Of a stretch of DNA of 64,000 nt, positions 14,024 through 20,763 are shown piece after piece. This DNA comes from a virus. How positions within the stretch are numbered: position 1 is the first letter of the stretch; every line of letters begins with the position of its first letter. The notes under the pieces were generated by a model that did not search any database, was not told where the DNA came from, and saw nothing but the letters and a program-made list of their open reading frames with translations. The DNA lies in IMG/VR virus record IMGVR_UViG_3300026078_000023, positions 29,290-93,289 of that record; one strand, 5' to 3'. The translations under genes and the position numbers were made by a program.

Positions 14024-14617
14024 TCAGGCCTCGCCCGCGCGCTCGGCGGGGCGGACCTCGCGCAGGAGGTCGTAGATGCGGACGATCGGGGACGTGCCGA
14101 GGAGGGCTCCCCCGGTGGCGTACTGGGATTCAACGGCGGCGGCGGCGATCCCGGACGCCTTGGTAGCGGCCTCGACGATTCGCCGCAGGCGGGTGATCTC
14201 AGCCACGACCTGCTCGTGCTTCGCGCCCGGCATGCCGGCGGCGGCGGCCACCTCCACGGCCCGGGAGCCGGAGACCGAGTCCGACAGCATGGCGATGTCC
14301 GACAGCATGGCGATCTTGTCCTGCATGACCCGGGCGACCTGCTGGACGAGCGCCCGGGGGTCCACGGCGCGCGGGACGGCTGAGTCGTCCGGCAGGGTGA
14401 CGAATCCCGGTAGGCCCGCCTGTTCGGCGTGCCACTGGGCGGCGTGCGCGTGGCAGGCGCCGTCCCCGTCGCAGGCGTCCTCGCACCCGATCGGGTCGAG
14501 GCACTCGTCGACCGCGGCGCACAAGCCGGGGCACTTCTCGCCCGCCGGGGCGCCGTCGCGGTGGAAATCGCACCGGCCCTCGGTCGTGCAGATCAGGACC
14601 CCCTGCCCGGTGGTCAC
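14024..14617 (-). CDS. Unknown protein with N-terminal cysteine cluster
   Basis: 197 residues from a GTG overlapping the upstream stop (GTGA). The first 65 residues hold many cysteines (L-I-C-T-T-E-G-R-C-D-F-H, E-K-C-P-G-L-C, E-C-L-D-P-I-G-C-E-D-A-C-D-G-D-G-A-C-H), a metal-binding pattern. The C-terminal half is helical and carries a duplicated I-A-M-L-S-D unit encoded by a short direct repeat at about 14280-14310. No family recognised. It is the last gene of a unit started by the promoter at 15213. Confidence 0.65.
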   Translation of the reverse strand: MTTGQGVLICTTEGRCDFHRDGAPAGEKCPGLCAAVDECLDPIGCEDACDGDGACHAHAAQWHAEQAGLPGFVTLPDDSAVPRAVDPRALVQQVARVMQDKIAMLSDIAMLSDSVSGSRAVEVAAAAGMPGAKHEQVVAEITRLRRIVEAATKASGIAAAAVESQYATGGALLGTSPIVRIYDLLREVRPAERAGEA

Positions 14618-14874
14618 GCGCGCACCGCCGTGATCCGAAGGACGGTGTCGTACAGGGTGTGGACGACGGACTGGAGGTCCTCGCCGGTGCGCGTGACCGA
14701 CCACTTCGACGCGTGCTCGCCGAGGTCGTCGCTGTAGCTGTGAACCACCTTCCACGACACGTGAACGTGCCACTTTCCGAACACGCGGTACGTCTCCAGC
14801 ACCGCGCTCGATTTGTCCATCCACGCGACGAAATCGAGGACCTTGCGCGTAATGATCATCCCGTCGGGAGTCAC
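14614..14874 (-). CDS. Unknown 86-residue protein
   Basis: GTG at 14874 overlaps the upstream stop (GTGA); an internal ATG five codons on is the alternative. The sequence (F-V-A-W-M-D-K-S-S-A-V-L-E-T-Y-R-V-F-G-K-W-H-V-H-V-S-W) is beta-rich with several Trp and His. It fits a small fold with no known match. Confidence 0.6.
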   Translation of the reverse strand: MTPDGMIITRKVLDFVAWMDKSSAVLETYRVFGKWHVHVSWKVVHSYSDDLGEHASKWSVTRTGEDLQSVVHTLYDTVLRITAVRA

Positions 14875-15146
14875 GCCGGCACCTGGCCGCTGCAGGAGGT
14901 GCATGTGGCGTCGACCACGCCGTTGAAGCCCTCGCACCCGTACGGGCACGCGTCGAAGCCGCGGTCCACCGCCACGGCCCCGGTGTCGTTGCAGACGCAC
15001 GGGCCGGAGGCGAACTTGGCCAGGACCTCGCGCGCCACCCGGCGCGCCTCGTCCAGGTCCTGGGTGTCGGGGCGGGTGTACGGGGTGACGAGCTCGGCGA
15101 TGACGGCTGAGATCGGCGCGTCGGAACAGCTGGCGGTCTTTTCCAT
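14871..15146 (-). CDS. Zinc-ribbon-like small protein
   Basis: 91 residues with AGGGAGG upstream. After a helical N-terminal half, the C-terminal 45 residues carry C-V-C-N-D-T-G, A-C-P-Y-G-C-E-G and C-T-S-C-S-G. This CxC...CxxxC...CxxC arrangement resembles DnaJ-type cysteine-rich domains and zinc ribbons. It is the first gene of a three-gene coupled unit. Confidence 0.65.
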   Translation of the reverse strand: MEKTASCSDAPISAVIAELVTPYTRPDTQDLDEARRVAREVLAKFASGPCVCNDTGAVAVDRGFDACPYGCEGFNGVVDATCTSCSGQVPA

Positions 15147-15212
15147 CTGGCTACCTCCCTGGGTTTCTGGCGGCGGGTCCCGTGGGGCGGGAACCCATCA
15201 CCAATTCAGATC

Positions 15213-15242
15213 GGTATACCGTAACGAAAACTTAAACGCCAA
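15213..15242 (-). promoter_or_regulatory. Promoter with TTACGG element
   Basis: TTGGCG (15237-15242), 18 bases, TATACC (15213-15218). The spacer contains TTTTCGTTACGGTA, matching the promoter at 13951-13980. The 8-base palindrome GGTATACC covers the second box. A leader of about 60 bases with a ribosome site follows before the ATG at 15146. Confidence 0.55.
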
Positions 15243-15272
15243 ATAAAAATAGTCGCCCGACGGTGGCGGGCG
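15240..15272 (-). terminator. Intrinsic terminator
   Basis: CGCCCG (15267-15272) and CGGGCG (15254-15259) pair around a 7-base loop, followed on the minus strand by ACTATTTTTATTT. It closes the RuvC-containing unit 15 bases after the stop at 15287 and abuts the next promoter. Confidence 0.7.
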
Positions 15273-15286
15273 GGCCGGATCGGGAT

Positions 15287-15691
15287 CTACCGGCGGGAGG
15301 CCAGGGCGCGCAGGAACTCGGACCGGATGCGCCCCCGGAGCCACCGGTGGTGGGCGTAGTAGGCATCGATCAGCTCGTACCTCCGGGCGCGCATCTCTTC
15401 CAGGCGGAGGCGCTCCTCCTCGAGGTCGCGCTCCTCCGACCCGACGTCGCGCGCCTTGCGGCGCGGGAGCGACACGCCGCGCGCCGGATCGACGTCCACG
15501 AACCAGGTCACGGCGTCGAACACGGTGCGCGCGTACACGAGCACGCGCCGCGTCTTCTTGGTGCACACGATGAAGGCGGGCGATCCGTCGATCCACATGG
15601 AGGACACGATGGTCCTGCGCCCGACCACCTCGCGCCCGCGGATCGCGTCGGCGCACAGCGCATGCACGCGCGCGGCGCGCGACTCGCTCAC
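15287..15691 (-). CDS. Unknown protein with C-terminal coiled coil
   Basis: 134 residues from a GTG overlapping the upstream stop. The N-terminal 80 residues are alpha/beta (R-T-I-V-S-S-M-W-I-D-G-S-P-A-F-I-V-C-T-K-K-T). The C-terminal 45 form a charged coiled coil (E-E-R-D-L-E-E-E-R-L-R-L-E-E-M). No family recognised. Confidence 0.6.
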   Translation of the reverse strand: MSESRAARVHALCADAIRGREVVGRRTIVSSMWIDGSPAFIVCTKKTRRVLVYARTVFDAVTWFVDVDPARGVSLPRRKARDVGSEERDLEEERLRLEEMRARRYELIDAYYAHHRWLRGRIRSEFLRALASRR

Positions 15692-15930
15692 GAGCTGCCA
15701 CGCGGCTTCTCGTCGTGCGCGTGGCGGATCGTCGCGGTGCCTTCGTTCAATTGGTTCGCGACGTTCGCGCACAGGTTAGCCACCACCAGCGCGCTCGGAG
15801 CGTGCGATCCCGTGACGACGGCGTCGACGCCGTCCCACGCGATGACGACTACGGCGGTGAAGCCGAATTTCTCGGCGGCCTCCTGCGCGATCATTCGAAC
15901 CGCCACCCCGACCTCAGTGGTGATGATCAC
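15688..15930 (-). CDS. Unknown 80-residue protein
   Basis: GTG at 15930 overlaps the RuvC-like gene stop (GTGA). A helix-strand-helix pattern (V-G-V-A-V-R-M-I-A-Q-E-A-A-E-K-F, then F-T-A-V-V-V-I-A-W-D-G) suggests a small alpha/beta domain. No match recognised. Confidence 0.6.
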   Translation of the reverse strand: MIITTEVGVAVRMIAQEAAEKFGFTAVVVIAWDGVDAVVTGSHAPSALVVANLCANVANQLNEGTATIRHAHDEKPRGSS

Positions 15931-16508
15931 CGGAGCCCCAGCTTGCCGAAGTGCGCGAGCAAGAGCGCGTCGGCGCGGTCGATGAGCAGCGCGCCCTTCG
16001 GCCCGCGCAACATGCCGGCGGCCTTCGGATAGAGGCGCTGCGCGAACGGGATCACCGCCTCCTTCGTCTTTGGCTCTCCGTGCATCAGGACCGATTTCCA
16101 ATGCGACGAATGGACCGCCTGGTAGGTCGACGTTCGCTCGCCTTCGACGCTGCAGACGGCGAGCAGCATCTGCCACAGGCCCCAGCCCTCACCGGACGCG
16201 AACGCGTAGACCGCGCCCTGTCTCACCATACCGCCGCGGATCGCCGGCATCGGTTGCACCTTCTCGATCGTGAAGTGGTCGACGCGCGCGTCGCGGACCA
16301 TGCGCAGCATCTCGATCGGTAGGTACACCCGGTGCTGTTTCTTGTTCCCGGCCTTCGTCTTGGTGGTCTTCTCCACCCAGGCCGTCGGGACGTCGTGGAA
16401 CTCGACGTCGCCGCTGGGCCTGATGACGGCGAGGCACCCGTCCTTCCCGGGGTCGATCCCCCCGAACGAGCGCTGGTCTTGGGCCCCCGGTGCGGTCTGA
16501 TTTTCCAT
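15927..16508 (-). CDS. RuvC-like Holliday junction resolvase
   Basis: 193 residues. F-G-G-I-D-P-G-K-D-G-C-L-A-V-I at 15-29 provides the first catalytic aspartate (D19), F-T-I-E-K-V-Q at 79-85 the glutamate (E82), and D-R-A-D-A-L-L-L-A near 178-186 the C-terminal acidic pair. This is the RNase H-fold RuvC set. It would resolve recombination branches before packaging, fitting the UvsX-type replication module. The start has CCGGCCAACAT 7 bases upstream and no ribosome site, so its mRNA may be leaderless. Confidence 0.82.
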   Translation of the reverse strand: MENQTAPGAQDQRSFGGIDPGKDGCLAVIRPSGDVEFHDVPTAWVEKTTKTKAGNKKQHRVYLPIEMLRMVRDARVDHFTIEKVQPMPAIRGGMVRQGAVYAFASGEGWGLWQMLLAVCSVEGERTSTYQAVHSSHWKSVLMHGEPKTKEAVIPFAQRLYPKAAGMLRGPKGALLIDRADALLLAHFGKLGLR

Positions 16509-16515
16509 GCCCCGG

Positions 16516-16525
16516 ATGTTGGCCG
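16516..16525 (-). promoter_or_regulatory. CCGGCCAACA motif 7 bp before resolvase start
   Basis: CCGGCCAACAT then CCGGGGC and ATG on the minus strand. The layout is the same as at 4076 and 59820. There is no TTGACA-like box 18 bases upstream. Confidence 0.5.
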
Positions 16526-16541
16526 GGGACGGCCGCGGCTG

Positions 16542-16820
16542 CTACCAGCAGGAGGCGGTGACGATGCCGTTCGAGCCGGTGACCATGCGGAACCACACCT
16601 TCTGGTACCGAGACCCCGGGCGCGAGGTCGACTTGAAGTTCGCGCTGTCGAGTCGGCCGTGGTCGTTCTTGCCGTCGAAGGAGAACGCGATCACGACCGT
16701 CGCCGTGGGGGTGAACATCTCGAGGCCGTTCCGGGGGACATACCCGAAGTCCACCTCCGGGGTGGCCGCGTAGGTGGTCGTGGACGTGATCGCCGCGGTG
16801 GTGACGCTGGAGGCAGCCAT
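16542..16820 (-). CDS. Small beta-rich virion-like protein
   Basis: 92 residues, Thr/Ser rich, alternating strands (T-A-T-V-V-I-A-F-S-F-D-G-K and K-V-W-F-R-M-V-T-G-S-N-G-I-V-T-A). Proteins of this style in phages are often small head or tail decoration proteins. The gene has its own class I promoter with the second box 6 bases before ATG and no ribosome site. It is far from the other structural genes, beside a paralogue of the protein at 52978. Confidence 0.6.
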   Translation of the reverse strand: MAASSVTTAAITSTTTYAATPEVDFGYVPRNGLEMFTPTATVVIAFSFDGKNDHGRLDSANFKSTSRPGSRYQKVWFRMVTGSNGIVTASCW

Positions 16821-16826
16821 GCGGAC

Positions 16827-16856
16827 AGCCTACGCGCCAGCGCGCGCGGCAGTCAA
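16827..16856 (-). promoter_or_regulatory. Class I promoter, 16820 gene
   Basis: TTGACT (16851-16856), 18-base GC-rich spacer, TAGGCT (16827-16832), then 6 bases to the ATG. The predicted start site falls on or next to the start codon. Confidence 0.65.
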
Positions 16857-16859
16857 AGC

Positions 16860-17234
16860 TCAGTCCCCGGCGATCACGTACTCGATGCGGCCGGCGCCCG
16901 CCAGGCTGACCGAGGTGAGCGGGTCGCCGGCGCCGGGGGCGTGCAGGACGAGCAGGTCCGAGAACGGGATCCGCTGGTTCGCCCCGCCCGTCGCGCTGCT
17001 GACCACCGCCACCATGGCCTGCCCGTCGAGGGCCCGGACCGCCAGGAAGCGGATCGCCGTCACGGCCCCGGGGGACAGCTGGGTCGTCCCGGAGACCGAG
17101 AACGCGCCGCCGTCCTGGGCGGCGTAGTTCCGGCCGGACACGTCCAGCGCGACCGTTGCGTGAGCTCCACCTGACCCGGTGGGCGACGACGGGGACAGCG
17201 TGACCTCACCGGAGACGACGAGCTTGCTGGACAT
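16860..17234 (-). CDS. Virion-like protein, paralogue of 52978 gene
   Basis: 124 residues. The C-terminal 65 residues (I-R-F-L-A-V-R ... F-S-D-L-L-V-L-H-A-P-G-A-G-D ... A-G-R-I-E-Y-V-I-A-G-D) align closely with the C-terminus of the protein at 52978-53379, 36 kb away. The N-terminal halves differ. The fold is beta-rich and the partner lies among virion genes, so both are probably surface or assembly proteins. It has a class I-type promoter 6 bases before the ATG. Confidence 0.65.
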   Translation of the reverse strand: MSSKLVVSGEVTLSPSSPTGSGGAHATVALDVSGRNYAAQDGGAFSVSGTTQLSPGAVTAIRFLAVRALDGQAMVAVVSSATGGANQRIPFSDLLVLHAPGAGDPLTSVSLAGAGRIEYVIAGD

Positions 17235-17240
17235 CGGGCC

Positions 17241-17270
17241 ATCTTAGCGGCGGCCGCGCGCCGGCGTCGA
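17241..17270 (-). promoter_or_regulatory. Class I promoter, 17234 gene
   Basis: TCGACG (17265-17270), 18 bases, TAAGAT (17241-17246), 6 bases to the ATG. The upstream box matches TTGACA in four of six positions. Confidence 0.5.
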
Positions 17271-17621
17271 CTCGCGCGCCGAGGCCCTGCGGTCGGCGAA
17301 CACGGCCTGGATCCCCTCCCCGGGTAGGCCGAGGTACCCGACCGGGGCCTGGAGGACCGTGGGTTCGCGGCAGACGAACCACCTGGCGTTGCCGCGGCAC
17401 CTGCCCGGGCCCTGCCCGCCGGCCGGCCCCAGGAACTCGCCGTAGCTGCCGGGCGGGTCGATGCTCTCGTCCACCAGGTCGATCGGCCCCGTGCACCCTG
17501 GGCACAGGCTCTTGACGACGGTGGGGACGTCGTCGAATGGCGCCGCGTCGATGTCTACCGACGGCGGGGTCGGCACCAGCCGCCTGGCGACCGCGGGGAC
17601 CGGTGGCGGCAGCTTGGCCAT
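17244..17621 (-). CDS. Unknown protein with single C-x2-C
   Basis: 125 residues. P-P-P-V-P-A-V-A-R-R-L-V-P-T-P at the start is disordered. S-L-C-P-G-C-T-G-P-I-D-L-V-D-E may bind metal with later cysteines (G-R-C-R, V-C-R-E). Glycine and proline are frequent. No match recognised. Its stop lies inside the promoter region of the next gene. Confidence 0.55.
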   Translation of the reverse strand: MAKLPPPVPAVARRLVPTPPSVDIDAAPFDDVPTVVKSLCPGCTGPIDLVDESIDPPGSYGEFLGPAGGQGPGRCRGNARWFVCREPTVLQAPVGYLGLPGEGIQAVFADRRASARESTPARGRR

Positions 17622-17626
17622 TGACC

Positions 17627-18015
17627 TTAGGACCTGCTCTTGCGGCCCGGCGACGAGCCGTCCCCGCGCTCGCGGATCAGGCGCCGGCGGGTCTCGCTCG
17701 TCTCCCCGGGCGCCGACGAGGCCGCGGGCGCCGCCATGGCCCGCTCGATCTCGCGCGCTTCGACGAGCGCGAGGTCGCCCTGTCGCAGCAGTTCCGGCGC
17801 GAATTCCCTTACTGCGTCGTTGAAAAGCCGGAGAGCCTGGCTTTTGTGGACTCCGACAGCTCCGACAGCTCCTCCTTGAATCTCGAGTAGAGTGTCGAGA
17901 GCTCTCCGGAGTCGACGCCAGTGACGACGGCTCTCCTGGTCCTCCCGGAGACGACGGTTTGCTTCTTCGACACGCGCTGCCCTACCCACCCCCGCACTGC
18001 CGTTGCGATGTTCAT
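17627..18015 (-). CDS. Putative -1 frameshift product of 17809 gene
   Basis: From about 17830 down to the stop at 17627 the coding-type base pattern moves to the -1 frame (E-F-A-P-E-L-L-R-Q-G-D-L-A-L-V-E-A-R), which has no ATG or GTG nearby. A slip on ACA AAA GCC (codon 57-59 of the 68-residue frame; four As at 17842-17845) would fuse the two into about 125 residues. The alternative is a single 131-residue frame from the ATG at 18022, but its start has almost no space for a ribosome site and its first 60 codons have poor third-position composition. A real indel in this isolate is also possible. Confidence 0.35.
17809..18015 (-). CDS. Small basic protein, possible frameshift donor
   Basis: 68 residues from the ATG at 18015, which has GGGGGA 8 bases upstream. 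Third codon positions are strongly G or C, like the rest of the genome, supporting this frame over the overlapping one. Sequence: basic N-terminus (R-V-S-K-K-Q-T), then S-R-F-K-E-E-L-S-E-L-S-E-S-T-K-A-R-L. No family recognised. The following frame (see 17627-18015) has no good start of its own. Confidence 0.5.
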   Translation of the reverse strand: MNIATAVRGWVGQRVSKKQTVVSGRTRRAVVTGVDSGELSTLYSRFKEELSELSESTKARLSGFSTTQ

Positions 18016-18055
18016 CGGACATGTCCCCCGTCCATGTTGATGGGTGAAACGTAGA

Positions 18056-18703
18056 TCACTTGCCAGACGCTCCGCCGGAATTCGTCTGTGGCTGTTGAGG
18101 CGCCGGTGTCGGTGGAACTGGCACCACCTCGGGCGGCTTCGGCGGCGGTGCCGGCGGCGCTTCCTGGTTCTTCGGCGGCAGCGGCGGCGGCTCGAGCGGG
18201 ATCGGCTTGATGATCGCCGCCGGCCGCTTCACGCGCGCCGCGAGCTCGGCGGCGTTCTTCGCGGCATTCTCCTTGACCGCCTTCACCAGCCCCGGGTCGA
18301 TGCGCCGCCGAGCTGGGCGACCCTCCACGACGAAGTCCTGGGCGACGATCACCGCGCTCTGCGCCTTCTGGGTCTTCTCGATGGCGGCCAGGCGATCGTC
18401 CATCGCCTTGATGACCGGGCCCATCTTGTTCACGTCCTCGGCCAGGCTCATCCACCGCAGCCTGACCGCGCTCTCCGTCTCCTTCGTGACCTCGGCCGCC
18501 TTCTCGTCGACCTTGGCCGTCGTCTTGAGGTGCGCGAAGGCCCCGCCCGCGAGCAACGTCAGCAGCGGCCACAGGCCGCGCTCGAGGAAGAGGTGGAACC
18601 CCTTGCTTTCGCGCAGCTGCGCCAGCCAGCCGTCGGAGCCGTCGTCCTCGACTGCGCGCGCCCGCATGGGGGACGGCGGGGTCTGGCGATCGTCGGTGTT
18701 CAC
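18056..18703 (-). CDS. Membrane-anchored coiled-coil protein with Pro-rich tail
   Basis: 215 residues, GTG start overlapping the holin-like gene stop. One hydrophobic segment, L-W-P-L-L-T-L-L-A-G-G-A-F-A-H-L near 44-59, is followed by a helical stretch (K-V-D-E-K-A-A-E-V-T-K) and a C-terminal 50 residues very rich in proline. Topology and position directly after a holin-like gene resemble inner-membrane spanin or lysis-regulator proteins, but no spanin signature is present. Confidence 0.6.
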   Translation of the reverse strand: MNTDDRQTPPSPMRARAVEDDGSDGWLAQLRESKGFHLFLERGLWPLLTLLAGGAFAHLKTTAKVDEKAAEVTKETESAVRLRWMSLAEDVNKMGPVIKAMDDRLAAIEKTQKAQSAVIVAQDFVVEGRPARRRIDPGLVKAVKENAAKNAAELAARVKRPAAIIKPIPLEPPPLPPKNQEAPPAPPPKPPEVVPVPPTPAPQQPQTNSGGASGK

Positions 18704-19161
18704 GTGCTACCGGCGACGGGCGCCACGGGGACCGCGTTGGCAGCAGCCACGCGCGCCAGCTTCATCTGGTCGTAGGCCGATTCGATCTTGGCCAGCAGGT
18801 CAGACGTCACCGCCGCCGCGGTCATCGCCTTGAGCTTCTGCATGTCGTCGACGTCCTTGGCGGCGACCTGCCGGAGCTTCGCCAGGGCCGTGCTGCGCAG
18901 GGCCTCCTGGTCGGCGGAGTCGATCTTCCCGTCGCCGGCCCTGGCGGCGAGCTCCTTGTAGGTCGTCGCGGCCACCTCGCGGACGATCTCGGCGGCCGAG
19001 TCGGTCACGCGGTCGAGCACGCCCCGGAGCTGCTCGTTCTTCGTCTTCGCGGCGACCAGCTTCTTCACCTCGAGCACGATGAGCGGCATCAGGATGCCCA
19101 TGACCGCGCCGAGCGCCGGGATGACCACCTCGACGATGAACTTCAAGACGGCCTGGTTCAT
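18700..19161 (-). CDS. Holin-like membrane protein (LLH-type)
   Basis: 153 residues from the ATG at 19161. A single N-terminal transmembrane helix (V-V-I-P-A-L-G-A-V-M-G-I-L-M-P-L-I-V-L near 12-30) leads into a charged helical cytoplasmic domain (E-V-K-K-L-V-A-A-K-T-K, then A-D-Q-E-A-L-R-S-T-A-L). This matches the architecture of the Holin_LLH group. No strong ribosome site is seen. Neighbouring lipoproteins, a papain-like peptidase and other single-pass membrane proteins support a lysis region. Confidence 0.55.
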   Translation of the reverse strand: MNQAVLKFIVEVVIPALGAVMGILMPLIVLEVKKLVAAKTKNEQLRGVLDRVTDSAAEIVREVAATTYKELAARAGDGKIDSADQEALRSTALAKLRQVAAKDVDDMQKLKAMTAAAVTSDLLAKIESAYDQMKLARVAAANAVPVAPVAGST

Positions 19162-19208
19162 TCGCCCGATGATGGAGCACGCGGCCTGCGCCGCGCAAAT
19201 TTCGCCGA

Positions 19209-19469
19209 CTACTGCTGGCAGGCGTCCCACTGCGCGCAAGTCCGCGCCGCGGTGAGGCATCCGACGGGGTAAGTGAACACGCCGGAGGCGACCACGTTCT
19301 CGCACGCCTGGTCGCAGAGCGGGCCGACGTCCGGGCAGTGCATCGACTGGGCGTTCTGGCACGCGGTCGCGCACGTGGCGCCCTCGACGGGCGGGGGGAG
19401 CGGAGTCGGCGGCGGGACGACGGTGGCGCAGCCGGCGGCGAGGAAGACGAGGACGAGTAGCTTCGGCAT
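19209..19469 (-). CDS. Small cysteine-rich lipoprotein
   Basis: 86 residues. M-P-K-L-L-V-L-V-F-L-A-A-G-C is a typical lipoprotein signal with lipobox L-A-A-G-C (Cys14 lipidated). The mature part starts with a Pro-rich stretch (V-P-P-P-T-P-L-P-P-P), as in outer-membrane spanin subunits, then has eight cysteines likely forming disulfides. The ATG follows the upstream TAG directly. It could be an outer-membrane lysis factor or a superinfection-exclusion protein. Confidence 0.6.
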   Translation of the reverse strand: MPKLLVLVFLAAGCATVVPPPTPLPPPVEGATCATACQNAQSMHCPDVGPLCDQACENVVASGVFTYPVGCLTAARTCAQWDACQQ

Positions 19470-20279
19470 CTAGAACCCCCTGTAACGCGGGACGCTGTAC
19501 GCGACCCACAGGTCATCGGTCCGGTCGTCCTCGACGTAGTCCCAGCTCATGTCGAAGTACCCGCCCTGGAACACGCCGGGGCCCCAGGACGTCAGGGTCC
19601 GGACGGCCTCCGGGCTGTGCCCGCACCAGACCATGGCGTGGCCGCCGGCGATCTTGTCGGACGGTCCGGGCGGCTCGGCGATCCCGGACTTCCCCAGCTC
19701 GCCACCGCAGAACGCCTCCGACACGTCGGTCCCGAACACCACCAGGTGGCCGGCGCCGAGGGAGCGCTTGACGTCGTCGACGCGCTGGCCGCCGGTGCTC
19801 AAGATCCGACGGTAGTCGACCTCCGGCCGCGGCCCATCGGCCACGCTCTGGGGGAAGGCCGCCTCCATGACCTGCAGCGGCGGGCGGCGCCTCCACCGGT
19901 CGTCGTCCGTCGTGTACGGCCACGCCGTCTCGGGGGCGAACCCGAACGTGTTCATCCCCTGGAACGCCAGGTGAATGAAGGCGCCGGCGTCCTCGTCCTG
20001 CTCGCCGGCGATGGCGCGGGCGAGCCAGTAGATCGCCCACCGCGACGGCAGCGGCGTCGAGGCCGGCGCGCCGGCGACGAGCTGGCCGCCGCGGATCAGG
20101 TTGGCGGAGGAGTTGCCGACGCAGGACGAGTAGGGGCCCTGGTCGACGACCTCGGTCAGGGAAACCAGGGTGGACCGCTCGGGGACCTCCCCGCCGTTGA
20201 GCCTGTGCGCGGCGAAGGGCCGCGTCCTGTCCCCGCCGTTCGGCGGGCGCTTGTACCCGGTCTGTCGGATCGTCGTCAC
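19470..20279 (-). CDS. Papain-like (C1 family) cysteine peptidase
   Basis: 269 residues, GTG start overlapping the upstream stop. V-V-D-Q-G-P-Y-S-S-C-V-G-N-S near 45-57 is the catalytic cysteine block (C53). G-G-H-A-M-V-W-C-G-H near 218-227 supplies the histidine. T-S-W-G-P followed by G-G-Y-F-D-M-S-W matches the N-S-W-G block, with Ser in place of the usual Asn. No signal peptide. It sits between holin-like and membrane genes where an endolysin would be expected, yet no muramidase or amidase is visible. It may cleave peptide cross-links or process virion proteins. Confidence 0.72.
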   Translation of the reverse strand: MTTIRQTGYKRPPNGGDRTRPFAAHRLNGGEVPERSTLVSLTEVVDQGPYSSCVGNSSANLIRGGQLVAGAPASTPLPSRWAIYWLARAIAGEQDEDAGAFIHLAFQGMNTFGFAPETAWPYTTDDDRWRRRPPLQVMEAAFPQSVADGPRPEVDYRRILSTGGQRVDDVKRSLGAGHLVVFGTDVSEAFCGGELGKSGIAEPPGPSDKIAGGHAMVWCGHSPEAVRTLTSWGPGVFQGGYFDMSWDYVEDDRTDDLWVAYSVPRYRGF

Positions 20280-20599
20280 GCGGACCCCCTCGCTGCCACG
20301 ACCAGCTCGGCCGCGACGGTTGGTTCGATCTCGAATCGGAGCGCGGTCATCGCGACGGCCTCCGCCGCGTGCATGCGGGCGTGGGTCGCGACGGAGGCGC
20401 GCGCTGATGCCTCCCCGGCGGCCTCGGCGATCCGCCGCTGGACGAGGATCCGATTGGCCCCGCCGAGGAACACGTCGAACCCGAGCTCGACCAGGAGCTG
20501 GGCGCCGGCGGCCGTGAGCGACACGGCGGGGATCCCGAGGTGCTTGGCCACCTCGAGCGCGTCCTCGATCACCTTCTGGACGACGCGTGGGTCAGCCAC
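20276..20599 (-). CDS. Unknown 107-residue helical protein
   Basis: GTG at 20599 overlaps the preceding 55-residue gene by 8 bases. Two hydrophobic helices (I-P-A-V-S-L-T-A-A-G-A-Q-L-L-V-E-L-G-F near 25-43) and a long Ala-rich helix follow. It is coupled to the peptidase (GTGA) and could be a chaperone, inhibitor or membrane-associated partner. No family recognised. Confidence 0.55.
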   Translation of the reverse strand: MADPRVVQKVIEDALEVAKHLGIPAVSLTAAGAQLLVELGFDVFLGGANRILVQRRIAEAAGEASARASVATHARMHAAEAVAMTALRFEIEPTVAAELVVAARGSA

Positions 20600-20759
20600 C
20601 GGGGGCACCGGTGGTCTTCCAGATCACGAATCCCGTCCCGATGACGAACGCCACGAACGCGACCAACAGGACCACCTCGAACATGACCTGCGCGCGCGGG
20701 CTGACCCCGCACTCGTGGTCAGGGGGGGACGAGACGTCGTAGTCGCGGTCGACGGGCAC
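20592..20759 (-). CDS. Small single-pass membrane protein
   Basis: 55 residues from a GTG at 20759, four bases after the lipoprotein stop. A polar N-terminal 25 residues with one Cys is followed by one transmembrane helix (V-V-L-L-V-A-F-V-A-F-V-I-G-T-G-F near 29-45) and a short tail. The size and topology suit a small holin or holin accessory. It is too short to be found by a simple length-limited ORF scan. Confidence 0.6.
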   Translation of the reverse strand: MPVDRDYDVSSPPDHECGVSPRAQVMFEVVLLVAFVAFVIGTGFVIWKTTGAPGG

Positions 20760-20763
20760 CTGG

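Noticed and set aside
12120-14075. 651-codon plus-strand open frame
   Set aside because: It runs through a terminator and promoter region and opposite two well-supported minus-strand genes; composition is antisense-like.
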